64,000 nucleotides of DNA from Methanospirillum lacunae (GTDB lineage Archaea; Halobacteriota; Methanomicrobia; Methanomicrobiales; Methanospirillaceae). Below the pieces are notes generated by a model. It was not told the origin of the DNA and did no database searches. It saw nothing but the letters and a program-made list of their open reading frames with translations. Each line of letters opens with the position of its first letter. The stretch's first letter is position 1. The stretch is from the NCBI RefSeq assembly GCF_046195335.1, contig NZ_CP176093.1, one strand, 5' to 3'. This document shows positions 52,914 to 61,006 of the stretch, one piece after another. The translations under genes and the position numbers were made by a program.

Positions 52914-53432
52914 ATGTCTGTGTCAGAGTTCATTCCTATCATTTTTATCGTCATCACCATAATCGGTGCTCTCGCTCAGATATTAAGGGAATGGCCACGA
53001 TCTGATAATGCCCGGAGAGCAGAAATTTTTTTGAACTGGGCTTTTTTGTTAATTATTGGTATCGGAGGAATCTGGGCATTTATCGGTCATACCCTCTTTG
53101 CAGACCTCGTGGCAGAGAGTATCGGATGGCCAGTCGGAAACCCATTCCAGCAGGAGGTTGCCCTTGCCAACCTGGCTATAGGAGTACTTGGAATCCTCGC
53201 TCTTTTAATCCCGGGAACATTCAGGATAGCACCCCTGATAGCATATGCCATATTCATGATGGGAGCAGGGATAGGCCATATCTGGCAGATCATATCAAAT
53301 CAGAACCTCTCGGAAAACAACGCAGGCCTGGTACTCTGGCTTGACCTTTGCATGCCGATGATTCTCATTGGTCTTTATCTGCTCTCCGAATGGTTGCAAA
53401 AACACAAGACACAGCCCTCTTTGCGCAGATGA
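52914..53432 (+). CDS. Four-segment membrane protein (DUF6790-like)
   Basis: A 172-residue protein with hydrophobic segments near 8-24, 42-62, 85-120 and 145-162. The block FIGHTLFADLVAESIGWP and NPFQQEVALANLAIGVLG is distinctive and recalls the DUF6790 family; that name is from memory. Function unknown. Stands alone between pirin and the fusion protein. Confidence 0.55.
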   Translation: MSVSEFIPIIFIVITIIGALAQILREWPRSDNARRAEIFLNWAFLLIIGIGGIWAFIGHTLFADLVAESIGWPVGNPFQQEVALANLAIGVLGILALLIPGTFRIAPLIAYAIFMMGAGIGHIWQIISNQNLSENNAGLVLWLDLCMPMILIGLYLLSEWLQKHKTQPSLRR

Positions 53433-53577
53433 CGAGAAGACAGAACCCGGGACCACATCCGGATGCCAGAAAGGTCAGGCAAATATTATCTGGACAAACC
53501 AGACTGGCATAATTTTTACCCGGAGACATTGACTCTTATTACTGCTCCAAATACCATACCGGGAACGAAAATCCCCT

Positions 53578-56500
53578 ATGACCACAAAATTCCACTCACT
53601 CACCCAATTCTCCCTTCCCATTCTTACTGACCTCATCTTCTTCCTCGGCCCCTGTATCATGCTTGCCGTTTCTATCAGCGGCAGAGGATTTCCTGAGGCA
53701 GTAAATGCTGGCACCCTTACAGGTTTTTCATTTCTCTGGCTTGCTATCCTGGTTCTTATCTATAAGTATGTCCTTGTCGAGGGACTGGCCAGGTACACAC
53801 TTGCCAAGGGTGAACACATCTTTGATGGTATGCATGGCTTTCCCGGTCCTGAAAACTGGGAAGTCTTCTTCATGGTCCTTATCTACGTGCTCGAGATGAT
53901 CGGATACGGCGGTCTTGCCCTCTTCTCGGCACAGTTTCTTCAGGAACTCATACCGATTAGTTGTTCTAGAGAGATACTCGCCACAATAACCCTGTTTATT
54001 ATCCTGCCACTCTTAATCAAAAAGAACTTCACACTTTTTGAAAAACTGGTCTTCTTCTTTGCAGCAGTGATGATCGGCGGGGTCATCTATACATTCCTCG
54101 GAATCACCATCCCATTCGAGGCCATGGCTGCCGGGCTCATCCCATCAGCTTCCCGTGGGCAGGTAACCGAGATCATCCCGATTATGGGTGCGGTTGGTTC
54201 GGGTCTGAACCTTCTCATCTTCTCAATATGGCTCAGGGAAAAGATCGGTCTTCGCCACGGTGCTTCATTTTATGCAGAACAGATACGAAATGTCAGGATT
54301 ACCCAGGGAATTGCATTTCTCATCACTGGACTAATGACCCTTGCGTTCTTCACAATGGGGTATTACACAAAAGGAGGAGAAGATCTCTTTGCTGGTGCGG
54401 TTGCCGGACTCAACACACTTCCGCACGGGGCAGTGATATTCTTCTTTACCGGGTATGTCATCCTCTTTGGTGTGCTCATAACCGGGGCAGACGGACGGGC
54501 ACGTGCAGTCGCTTCAATCCTCTGTTCAACAGGTGTTTCGGGATGGAATGAAAAACTAACCTATCAGATTATCATCACCGGGTTCATTGGACTTATGCTC
54601 TTCATCGTCTGGTCAGGTAATCCCAAAACTCTTATCAGTTACACTTCTGCGTTTGGTGCATTCATGTTTGCATTCACCGGGATCATGTTGCTTTACCTCG
54701 ATGCCCATCTTCCCCGGTATGCACGTGGATCACGCCTCTGGTTTGTTATCATGACGGCAGGCACTTTTGCCTACCTGCTCATGGCCCTCTTTAGAGAAGA
54801 GGTTTTTTATGATGTCGGCCTTCCACTTGTGCAAAACCTGCTCGGACTTCTCATACTCCTCTACCTTGTCATCAGGTCAGGAGTAATTACCCCGGTACTT
54901 GACCATAAACCCGGGAGGGGAGATCTCCTGCTTTTCATATGCATATTCTCTATCCTTGGGATATACGGAACCAGGTCAAGTATCTTGATTGACACTCTCC
55001 CGATCAGTTTTGGCACCCTTATCCCCATCATTGCAGCTTTCCTTGGCGGTCCAGTCGCAGGAATAATTGTAGGAGCAGTTTCAGGAATCGGAGGGTATGG
55101 TTCCCCTGGTTTTGAAACACTTCCCTGGTACGCTGAAATTATCCCTCCACTCGTTGCCGGATGTCTTGCTGGTGTAATATCCAGGTACAGGGATGCATTT
55201 GCATCTCGCAGGACACTTATTCTTGGATTAATCACTGTATTTACAGGACTTATTCAGGTTATTCTACTCTGGGCTGTTAAACCGGCTGTAGTCGGAGATG
55301 CTATAGAAGAACTCCACCAGATAACTATCCCGACACTAGGAACATTGCTGATTGGTCTTGTAATCGTGTTTTACCTGATCGAAGAAGAGAAGAAGACCAG
55401 GAGAACAAAAACGCATTCAGAGCCTGGTTCACTTCCTCTCCCGGCTGGCATCAGGCAATCTTTGTCTCAGTTCTTGGGATCAACACCAATCCTGAAACAG
55501 GTGGTAGTAATCCTGATCATCGGGTTTGCCCTGATCAGTGTGTTCTTAACTGGCCGGATGAGTGAGACAGGCGTTCCTCTCCTGAACAGGATTGCAGTTC
55601 TTGGTGCCATCATTTTTCTTCTCACAAGGTCTCGAACATTTCAGGATATCCTCATCAGTGCGACTACCATGACCGAACGGGTCTGGTTGACTGTCATCTT
55701 CGGTCTCTTCTCTGCATATGGGTACATGGAATTCAAATCCCGGTGGGGAATCGCAATCCAGTTCCCAGATCTTGGTCCTGCTATCGCAGGTATCCTGGGC
55801 GGTCCCATCATCGGAGCAGCTGCAGGAGTCCTGGGTGGTGGATATGCACTCGTTACAGGTGGGCCAGATATGGCTGCCAGTGCTCTGATCACCATCCTTT
55901 CAGGTGTGGTCGCTGGTCTTTTTGCTCTTTTATGGCGTCGGAATCTTACATACCAGCGGGTTATCTTTATCGGATTTCTTATCGGTTCACTTAGGTTTCT
56001 TCTCCTCTATACAACCGGTGAGGTATATGATGGAAAAGTTCTGGCAACATTTCTTCTCAATGTTCTGCTTCCAATCTTCGGACTGATACTCTTTCAGTTT
56101 ATCATCAGGGAAGAGACAGTATCATTCCTCACAATTAATCGAACAGGAAATGCTGCAGAGGATCGTATTCAGGAAAAGAAACTCGCCATCCTTTCGAGTG
56201 AGACGATGGAACGCTTGAGTAACCTGTTCACCATTATATCGGGCAGACTCCTCTCACTTGAGTTTATCATGAGCCAGATCGGTGAAGAAGAGATTGCCCG
56301 AAAGGTTCGAACTCTTATCAGCACCGATCTCATAGATGATCTCCTCGAAGACTTTAGCCAGTTCTCAAATCTTCACAAGGAAGGGACCCGTGATGATCTT
56401 GAACTTGCACTCAAGGCAGGGCAGATAACAAAAAAATTAGACCGGATGATCAAAAAGGAAGGACTGGACCGTATTATCCATCCATCACTGATAAGACGTG

Positions 56501-57036
56501 CTGACCGGCTGTACCAGGATTATCTCTCTCTGCTTGAAGGAGAGGAACCGGTCCCAAGAGAAGACCATGTTGAACTATCAGGTTTTATCAGGTCCATTCT
56601 TGACAATCTGACGCGTCAACAGGTCACTGACGAAGAGTTTCTTGAAGCCAGCGATGATCCAGAACAGTACATCAGACTTCTCGTAACCCGTCTTGCCCAT
56701 ATTCCCATATTTGAAACTGTTTCAATCTCGTTTGATCAAGGTGAAAACATACCAAAAGTTTGCATAGCCAGGGATCGATTCGAGGACTTTATCATATCTC
56801 TTCTTGAACACCTTGGAGTAGCAGGAGCAGAGAGTATCAGACTATCATGTCTAAAGCAAGAGACAGATATCCTGCTCACACTTGACTGCCGGGGATCAGG
56901 GCCGGGATGGCCACCAGCCCAGGAAAGTCTGGTATCCTTCTTTGAAGAGTGCCGAATCAGTGGAGGAAAAATCAGCCAGACCCATAACGAGAGTAATCTT
57001 CTGATCCACATCAGTCTGACACCCTGGCAGGGCTGA
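53578..57036 (+). CDS. Nramp-like/LytS-like/kinase-like fusion membrane protein
   Basis: An 1152-residue protein. Residues about 1-430 follow the layout of Nramp metal transporters (FLGPCIMLAVSISGRG start; IIPIMGAVGSGLNLLIF in segment 6), but both metal-binding motifs are changed: DPGN reads GRGF and MPHN reads SGLN in my alignment. Residues about 445-600 and 640-840 are two five-segment LytS-type (5TMR-LYT) modules, with FLGGPVAGIIVGAVSGIGG and LGGPIIGAAAGVLGGGYAL. Residues 840-1152 are soluble, helical and end in a degenerate kinase ATPase-like domain (DCRGSGPGWPP for DxGxG) with no acceptor His found. I read it as a transporter-like sensor rather than a pump. The start lacks a strong ribosome site. 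Confidence 0.7.
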   Translation: MTTKFHSLTQFSLPILTDLIFFLGPCIMLAVSISGRGFPEAVNAGTLTGFSFLWLAILVLIYKYVLVEGLARYTLAKGEHIFDGMHGFPGPENWEVFFMVLIYVLEMIGYGGLALFSAQFLQELIPISCSREILATITLFIILPLLIKKNFTLFEKLVFFFAAVMIGGVIYTFLGITIPFEAMAAGLIPSASRGQVTEIIPIMGAVGSGLNLLIFSIWLREKIGLRHGASFYAEQIRNVRITQGIAFLITGLMTLAFFTMGYYTKGGEDLFAGAVAGLNTLPHGAVIFFFTGYVILFGVLITGADGRARAVASILCSTGVSGWNEKLTYQIIITGFIGLMLFIVWSGNPKTLISYTSAFGAFMFAFTGIMLLYLDAHLPRYARGSRLWFVIMTAGTFAYLLMALFREEVFYDVGLPLVQNLLGLLILLYLVIRSGVITPVLDHKPGRGDLLLFICIFSILGIYGTRSSILIDTLPISFGTLIPIIAAFLGGPVAGIIVGAVSGIGGYGSPGFETLPWYAEIIPPLVAGCLAGVISRYRDAFASRRTLILGLITVFTGLIQVILLWAVKPAVVGDAIEELHQITIPTLGTLLIGLVIVFYLIEEEKKTRRTKTHSEPGSLPLPAGIRQSLSQFLGSTPILKQVVVILIIGFALISVFLTGRMSETGVPLLNRIAVLGAIIFLLTRSRTFQDILISATTMTERVWLTVIFGLFSAYGYMEFKSRWGIAIQFPDLGPAIAGILGGPIIGAAAGVLGGGYALVTGGPDMAASALITILSGVVAGLFALLWRRNLTYQRVIFIGFLIGSLRFLLLYTTGEVYDGKVLATFLLNVLLPIFGLILFQFIIREETVSFLTINRTGNAAEDRIQEKKLAILSSETMERLSNLFTIISGRLLSLEFIMSQIGEEEIARKVRTLISTDLIDDLLEDFSQFSNLHKEGTRDDLELALKAGQITKKLDRMIKKEGLDRIIHPSLIRRADRLYQDYLSLLEGEEPVPREDHVELSGFIRSILDNLTRQQVTDEEFLEASDDPEQYIRLLVTRLAHIPIFETVSISFDQGENIPKVCIARDRFEDFIISLLEHLGVAGAESIRLSCLKQETDILLTLDCRGSGPGWPPAQESLVSFFEECRISGGKISQTHNESNLLIHISLTPWQG

Positions 57037-57116
57037 TTCAGACACTGACCAATCTACCAGATCTAGAATATCACTATATAGGTGATTAACAGAACTGGAT
57101 ATCCATGGGAGTGAAG

Positions 57117-58088
57117 ATGCAGCGGATTGCCGTTGTTACATCAGGAGGCGACGCTCCCGGGATGAATGCCTGTATCAGGGCAGTATACCGGGCAGGTGTT
57201 TATGCAGGTGTGGAAATATACGGAATCCGACGTGGATACACCGGCATGATCGACGGTGATATCTACAAGATTCAGCGTCATGACGTGGGAAATATCATTC
57301 ACCAGGGAGGAACAATTCTCGGAACCTCCAGAAGCGAAGAGTTTAAGACACCTGAAGGTAGGCAGAAAGCTGCAGATCAACTATTTGAGAAAGGGATCGA
57401 CGGTCTGATACTGATCGGTGGTGATGGATCATTCAAAGGAGGTAATTATCTCTCTGAGGAGACAGGGATCCCGATCATCGCAATTCCCGGAACCATCGAT
57501 AACGATATTGCAGGAACTGACTTTTCTATCGGTTTTGACACTGCTGTTAATATTGCGCTTGAATCAATCGACAGGATTCGTGACACCGCAATCTCCCACG
57601 GTCGTCTCTTCTTTGTCGAGGTGATGGGACACACAAGCAGTTTCATTGCTCTTGAGGCAGGTATTGCAGGGGGAGCTGCATATCTGGTTCTTCATAACGG
57701 TCATCAGGAGGTTGAGGCACTCTGCTCACATCTCGAATCACTCTTCACAAAAGGAAAACACCATGCCATCGTTGTGGTTGCAGAAGGAGACCACCCCGGA
57801 TGTAGTTTCAGTATCGCTAAGCAGGTGTCATCTAGGATTAAGATGGAATCGAGGGTCTGTGTTCTCGGTCACACTCAACGAGGTGGGAGCCCAACATCTC
57901 GTGATAGGGTGCTTGCTGCAAAGCTCGGTGTATCTGCAGTAAATGCCCTTCTGAATGGTCAGGGAGGCGTGATGGTGGGTGAGATAAAGAGAGAAATTGT
58001 GTTCCAGCCGTTCAGCGATGTAATCGGAAAACAACAAAAAACAGATCCACGAATGGATGCTCTCTCCCGGATTCTCACGGGGTTCTAA
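57117..58088 (+). CDS. pfkA: ATP-dependent 6-phosphofructokinase, bacterial type
   Basis: A 323-residue family-A phosphofructokinase: TSGGDAPGMNA (residues 9-19), GGDGS near 103 and PGTIDND near 124, with the catalytic Asp. GGDGS with Gly in PGTIDND points to ATP rather than pyrophosphate as donor. Makes fructose 1,6-bisphosphate. Many euryarchaea use an ADP-dependent enzyme instead, so transfer from a bacterium is likely. ATG 57117 is preferred: ggagtga lies just upstream and would be inside the longer ATG 57105 frame. Confidence 0.9.
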   Translation: MQRIAVVTSGGDAPGMNACIRAVYRAGVYAGVEIYGIRRGYTGMIDGDIYKIQRHDVGNIIHQGGTILGTSRSEEFKTPEGRQKAADQLFEKGIDGLILIGGDGSFKGGNYLSEETGIPIIAIPGTIDNDIAGTDFSIGFDTAVNIALESIDRIRDTAISHGRLFFVEVMGHTSSFIALEAGIAGGAAYLVLHNGHQEVEALCSHLESLFTKGKHHAIVVVAEGDHPGCSFSIAKQVSSRIKMESRVCVLGHTQRGGSPTSRDRVLAAKLGVSAVNALLNGQGGVMVGEIKREIVFQPFSDVIGKQQKTDPRMDALSRILTGF

Positions 58089-58089
58089 T

Positions 58090-58108
58090 TTCTCTTATTT
58101 TTTTATTT
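58090..58108 (+). terminator. T-rich terminator after pfkA
   Basis: Starting at the pfkA stop, the sequence runs ctaatttctcttattttttt, a pyrimidine/T-rich archaeal-type terminator. Further on, ATCCTGAT (58167-58174) and ATCAGGAT (58181-58188) form an 8-bp stem of unknown role. The remainder of the 58089-58310 gap shows no gene. Confidence 0.45.
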
Positions 58109-58273
58109 CCCGGACCACCACCAGAATCCCATTACGAAGGAAATATCCGGTTTTTTCAGAAATATTATCCTGATAAATACATCAGGATGAACCTGGAAAT
58201 TTAAGCCTGAAAGGACGAGGTCTCTATTATATGGAGAACATTACCTGTTGCCCTGAAATTGGGCGTGTTCAAA

Positions 58274-58287
58274 TATGTATAAATATG
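58274..58287 (+). promoter_or_regulatory. TATA box of trpB2
   Basis: tatgtataaatatg is a good TATA box; transcription would begin near 58305-58310, so the mRNA would be leaderless or nearly so at ATG 58305/58311. This argues against the longer frame from 58275. Confidence 0.5.
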
Positions 58288-58310
58288 TTCATCATAATAC
58301 AATAATGTTC

Positions 58311-59666
58311 ATGAAGACAAAGATAATCCTTGATGAAAACGAAATTCCCAAGAAATGGTATAATATACAAGCCGATTTTGAGACCCCCCTTTCTCCCCCA
58401 ATGCACCCCCAGACTGGCAAACCGGTCGGACCTTCTGATCTTGAACCAATCTTTCCAAAAGAACTGATCAGACAGGAGATGTGTCAGGATCGATACGTCG
58501 ACATTCCGGGAGAGGTCCGTGATATCCTGACACTCTGGAGACCAAGTCCGCTTTTTCGTGCTCACAATCTAGAACGAGTCCTGAAGACACCGGCAAAGAT
58601 CTACTACAAGTATGAGGGTGTCAGCCCGCCGGGATCTCACAAGCCCAACACTGCAATAGCCCAGACCTATTACAATATGAAGGAAGGGATTGAACGGATT
58701 GCAACCGAGACCGGTGCAGGTCAGTGGGGTTCATCACTTGCATTTGCAACCCAGCTCTTCGGCCTTGAATGCAAAGTCTACATGGTCAGAGGCAGTTATG
58801 ACCAGAAACCATACAGAAAGATGATGATGCAAGTCTGGGGTGCAGAATGTGTACCTTCACCATCACCGGACACAAATTCAGGCCGGGCCATCCTTGCAAA
58901 AGATCCAAACACACCGGGAAGTCTTGGGATCGCAATATCAGAAGCTGTTGAAGATGCAGCAACCCACGACAACACGAACTACGCACTCGGCAGTGTGCTC
59001 AATCATGTCTGTCTTCACCAGACCATCATTGGGCAGGAAGCACAAAAGCAGCTTGCAATGGACGAGGCCACTGCTGACATCGTAATCGGATCAGCGGGAG
59101 GCGGATCCAACTTTGCAGGCATTGCATTCCCATTCGTAAAAGACAACATCGATAAAAAGACAGAAACCGAGATCATAGCAGTTGAGCCGGCAGCCTGTCC
59201 ATCTCTTACCAAAGGACTCTATGTCTACGACTTTGGTGATGTTGCCGGTCTCACGCCAATGTTGAAGATGTTCACCCTCGGTCATGATTTCATACCACCA
59301 TCCATCCATGCAGGTGGGCTCAGATACCACGGGATGGCACCCCTTGTCTCAAAGCTCCATGCAGACAATCTGATCACTGCAACATCGGTTCACCAGAACA
59401 GGGTCTTTGAAGCAGCAGCTACCTTTGCAAGAGCTGAAGGCATCATCCCGGCACCAGAAGCAGCACATGCCATTAGGGTTGTCATCGACAAGGCTCTTGA
59501 GTGCAAACAGACCGGAGAAGAGAAGACAATCCTCTTCAACAACACCGGACACGGGCACTTTGATCTCTCCAGTTATGAGGCATACTTTGCAGGAACACTC
59601 CCGGATTACGAATATCCGGCAGATCTCATCGCAGAATCGCTCAAGAATCTTCCACACGTTGCATGA
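58311..59666 (+). CDS. trpB2: Tryptophan synthase beta-like protein, TrpB2 type
   Basis: A 451-residue PLP enzyme of the long TrpB2 group: LWRPSPLFRAHNLE, PLP-lysine motif SPPGSHKPNTA (Lys near residue 111), and the phosphate loop GSAGGGSNFAG near 262. It condenses indole with serine or, for this group, possibly phosphoserine-type substrates. No trpA is present, as is usual for solitary trpB2. Its end overlaps the next gene by 4 nt (ATGA). Confidence 0.9.
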   Translation: MKTKIILDENEIPKKWYNIQADFETPLSPPMHPQTGKPVGPSDLEPIFPKELIRQEMCQDRYVDIPGEVRDILTLWRPSPLFRAHNLERVLKTPAKIYYKYEGVSPPGSHKPNTAIAQTYYNMKEGIERIATETGAGQWGSSLAFATQLFGLECKVYMVRGSYDQKPYRKMMMQVWGAECVPSPSPDTNSGRAILAKDPNTPGSLGIAISEAVEDAATHDNTNYALGSVLNHVCLHQTIIGQEAQKQLAMDEATADIVIGSAGGGSNFAGIAFPFVKDNIDKKTETEIIAVEPAACPSLTKGLYVYDFGDVAGLTPMLKMFTLGHDFIPPSIHAGGLRYHGMAPLVSKLHADNLITATSVHQNRVFEAAATFARAEGIIPAPEAAHAIRVVIDKALECKQTGEEKTILFNNTGHGHFDLSSYEAYFAGTLPDYEYPADLIAESLKNLPHVA

Positions 59667-60754
59667 ATAGAATCGGGTTTGTAGTAAACCCGTATGCGGG
59701 GATGGGAGGGGCAGTCGGACTGAAAGGTACAGACGGGTGTGTAAAGGCAGCACGCTCTCTCGGGGCAGAACCACTCTCCCCGTCCCGGGCTGTCAAGTTC
59801 CTCTCCGGGCTTAACCCACACGGATTCTATTTTCTGACGGCTGCCGGAGACATGGGAGAGAATGAGCTCCGGGACGCAGGAATTTCCTCGTCTCAGGTTA
59901 TATTTACTCCGTCATCTCCGGAAACTGGGGCAGAAGATACTAGAGCAGCATGTGAACTCATGGTCAGAGAAGGTGTCAGATTGATTGTCTTCTGTGGCGG
60001 TGACGGGACAGCACGGGATGTATTTTCAGTAACCGGAAAAGATATTCCAATCCTTGGTATCCCGGCAGGAGTAAAGATTTACTCAGGTGTCTTTTCCACA
60101 ACTCCAGAAACAGGAGCAGAAGTACTCAACAAACTTGACGAGGCAAGTCTGACTGAAGCCGAGGTCATGGATGTAGATGAAGAACAGTATCGTGCTGGTA
60201 TTCTCACCACCCGTCTTTTCGGGATTGCGTCCATGCCATATATTTCTGGTTTATGTCAGTCCTGCAAGGAGGTCTCATTCGGCGATGAAACCCGTATGCA
60301 GGATGATATTGCCAGGTTTATTACAGGCATCATGCGACCTGATACACTCTACCTCCTTGGTGCAGGTTCAACAACCGGGGCTATCGCAAACAGGCTCGGT
60401 CTCAATTCAACCCTGCTTGGCGTTGACGCCGTATATCAGGGAACCCTTGTGGCACAAGATCTCAATGAAGAGGCGATCCTCAGGCTTGTCGATCAGTATG
60501 AGAATGTCAGAATAATTCTGAGCCCTATCGGAGCACAAGGTTTCGTTTTAGGGCGGGGGAACCAGCAGATTAGCAGGAGAGTCCTTAAAAAAACCGGTAC
60601 AGGTGCATTGATCGTGGTTGCTACTCCTGCTAAATTACAGCATACTCCGGTTCTGTATATCGACACCGGAGATCCAGAAATGAACACGCAGTTTGGTGAG
60701 ACTCTGCTGGTCATCTGTGGGATGGAGATGGCACAACGGGTCAAACTTTCATAA
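59663..60754 (+). CDS. ATP-NAD kinase-like protein
   Basis: A 363-residue protein of the ATP-NAD/AcoX kinase family: NPYAGMGGAVGLKG start, FCGGDGTARDV (the GGDG ATP-binding loop near residue 114), GIPAGVKIYSGVF. Likely phosphorylates NAD or a related nucleotide; the AcoX-like subfamily is not biochemically settled. Coupled to trpB2 by a 4-nt overlap, although no metabolic link is obvious. Confidence 0.8.
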   Translation: MNRIGFVVNPYAGMGGAVGLKGTDGCVKAARSLGAEPLSPSRAVKFLSGLNPHGFYFLTAAGDMGENELRDAGISSSQVIFTPSSPETGAEDTRAACELMVREGVRLIVFCGGDGTARDVFSVTGKDIPILGIPAGVKIYSGVFSTTPETGAEVLNKLDEASLTEAEVMDVDEEQYRAGILTTRLFGIASMPYISGLCQSCKEVSFGDETRMQDDIARFITGIMRPDTLYLLGAGSTTGAIANRLGLNSTLLGVDAVYQGTLVAQDLNEEAILRLVDQYENVRIILSPIGAQGFVLGRGNQQISRRVLKKTGTGALIVVATPAKLQHTPVLYIDTGDPEMNTQFGETLLVICGMEMAQRVKLS

Positions 60755-60766
60755 CCCTGAAATTCT

Positions 60767-60928
60767 TTAGCCTCTACCACCACCGTTTAGTTTTTGAAAA
60801 CACTCAGGACACAGAGTCTTGTCACCAAATGCAATCAGGACCTCCCCCATAAGCGGTCTTTTGCATTCAGAGCAGACTACTTTATCCTTGAAGAAGACAC
60901 TTGAAGGATCGACTGCCATGATTCTCAT
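60767..60928 (-). CDS. Small zinc-ribbon (LIM-like) protein
   Basis: A 53-residue protein with two CxxC pairs (VVCSECKRPL and TLCPECFQKL), a likely zinc site. Function unknown. ATG 60928 has caggt upstream; ATG 60961 would give 11 more residues. Convergent with the NAD-kinase-like gene (12-bp gap). Confidence 0.65.
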   Translation of the reverse strand: MRIMAVDPSSVFFKDKVVCSECKRPLMGEVLIAFGDKTLCPECFQKLNGGGRG

Positions 60929-60952
60929 TTTTACCTGATTACACTTCAGAGT

Positions 60953-60968
60953 ATCCAGCAAGCTGGAT
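60953..60968. promoter_or_regulatory. Inverted repeat between divergent genes
   Basis: ATCCAGC-AA-GCTGGAT, a perfect 7-bp palindrome between the zinc-ribbon gene and the rubredoxin-TPP gene. A candidate operator. Confidence 0.35.
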
Positions 60969-61006
60969 CCAAATCAGGTCTGCTGACTCGTCGAGCTCTT
61001 TTTGAG

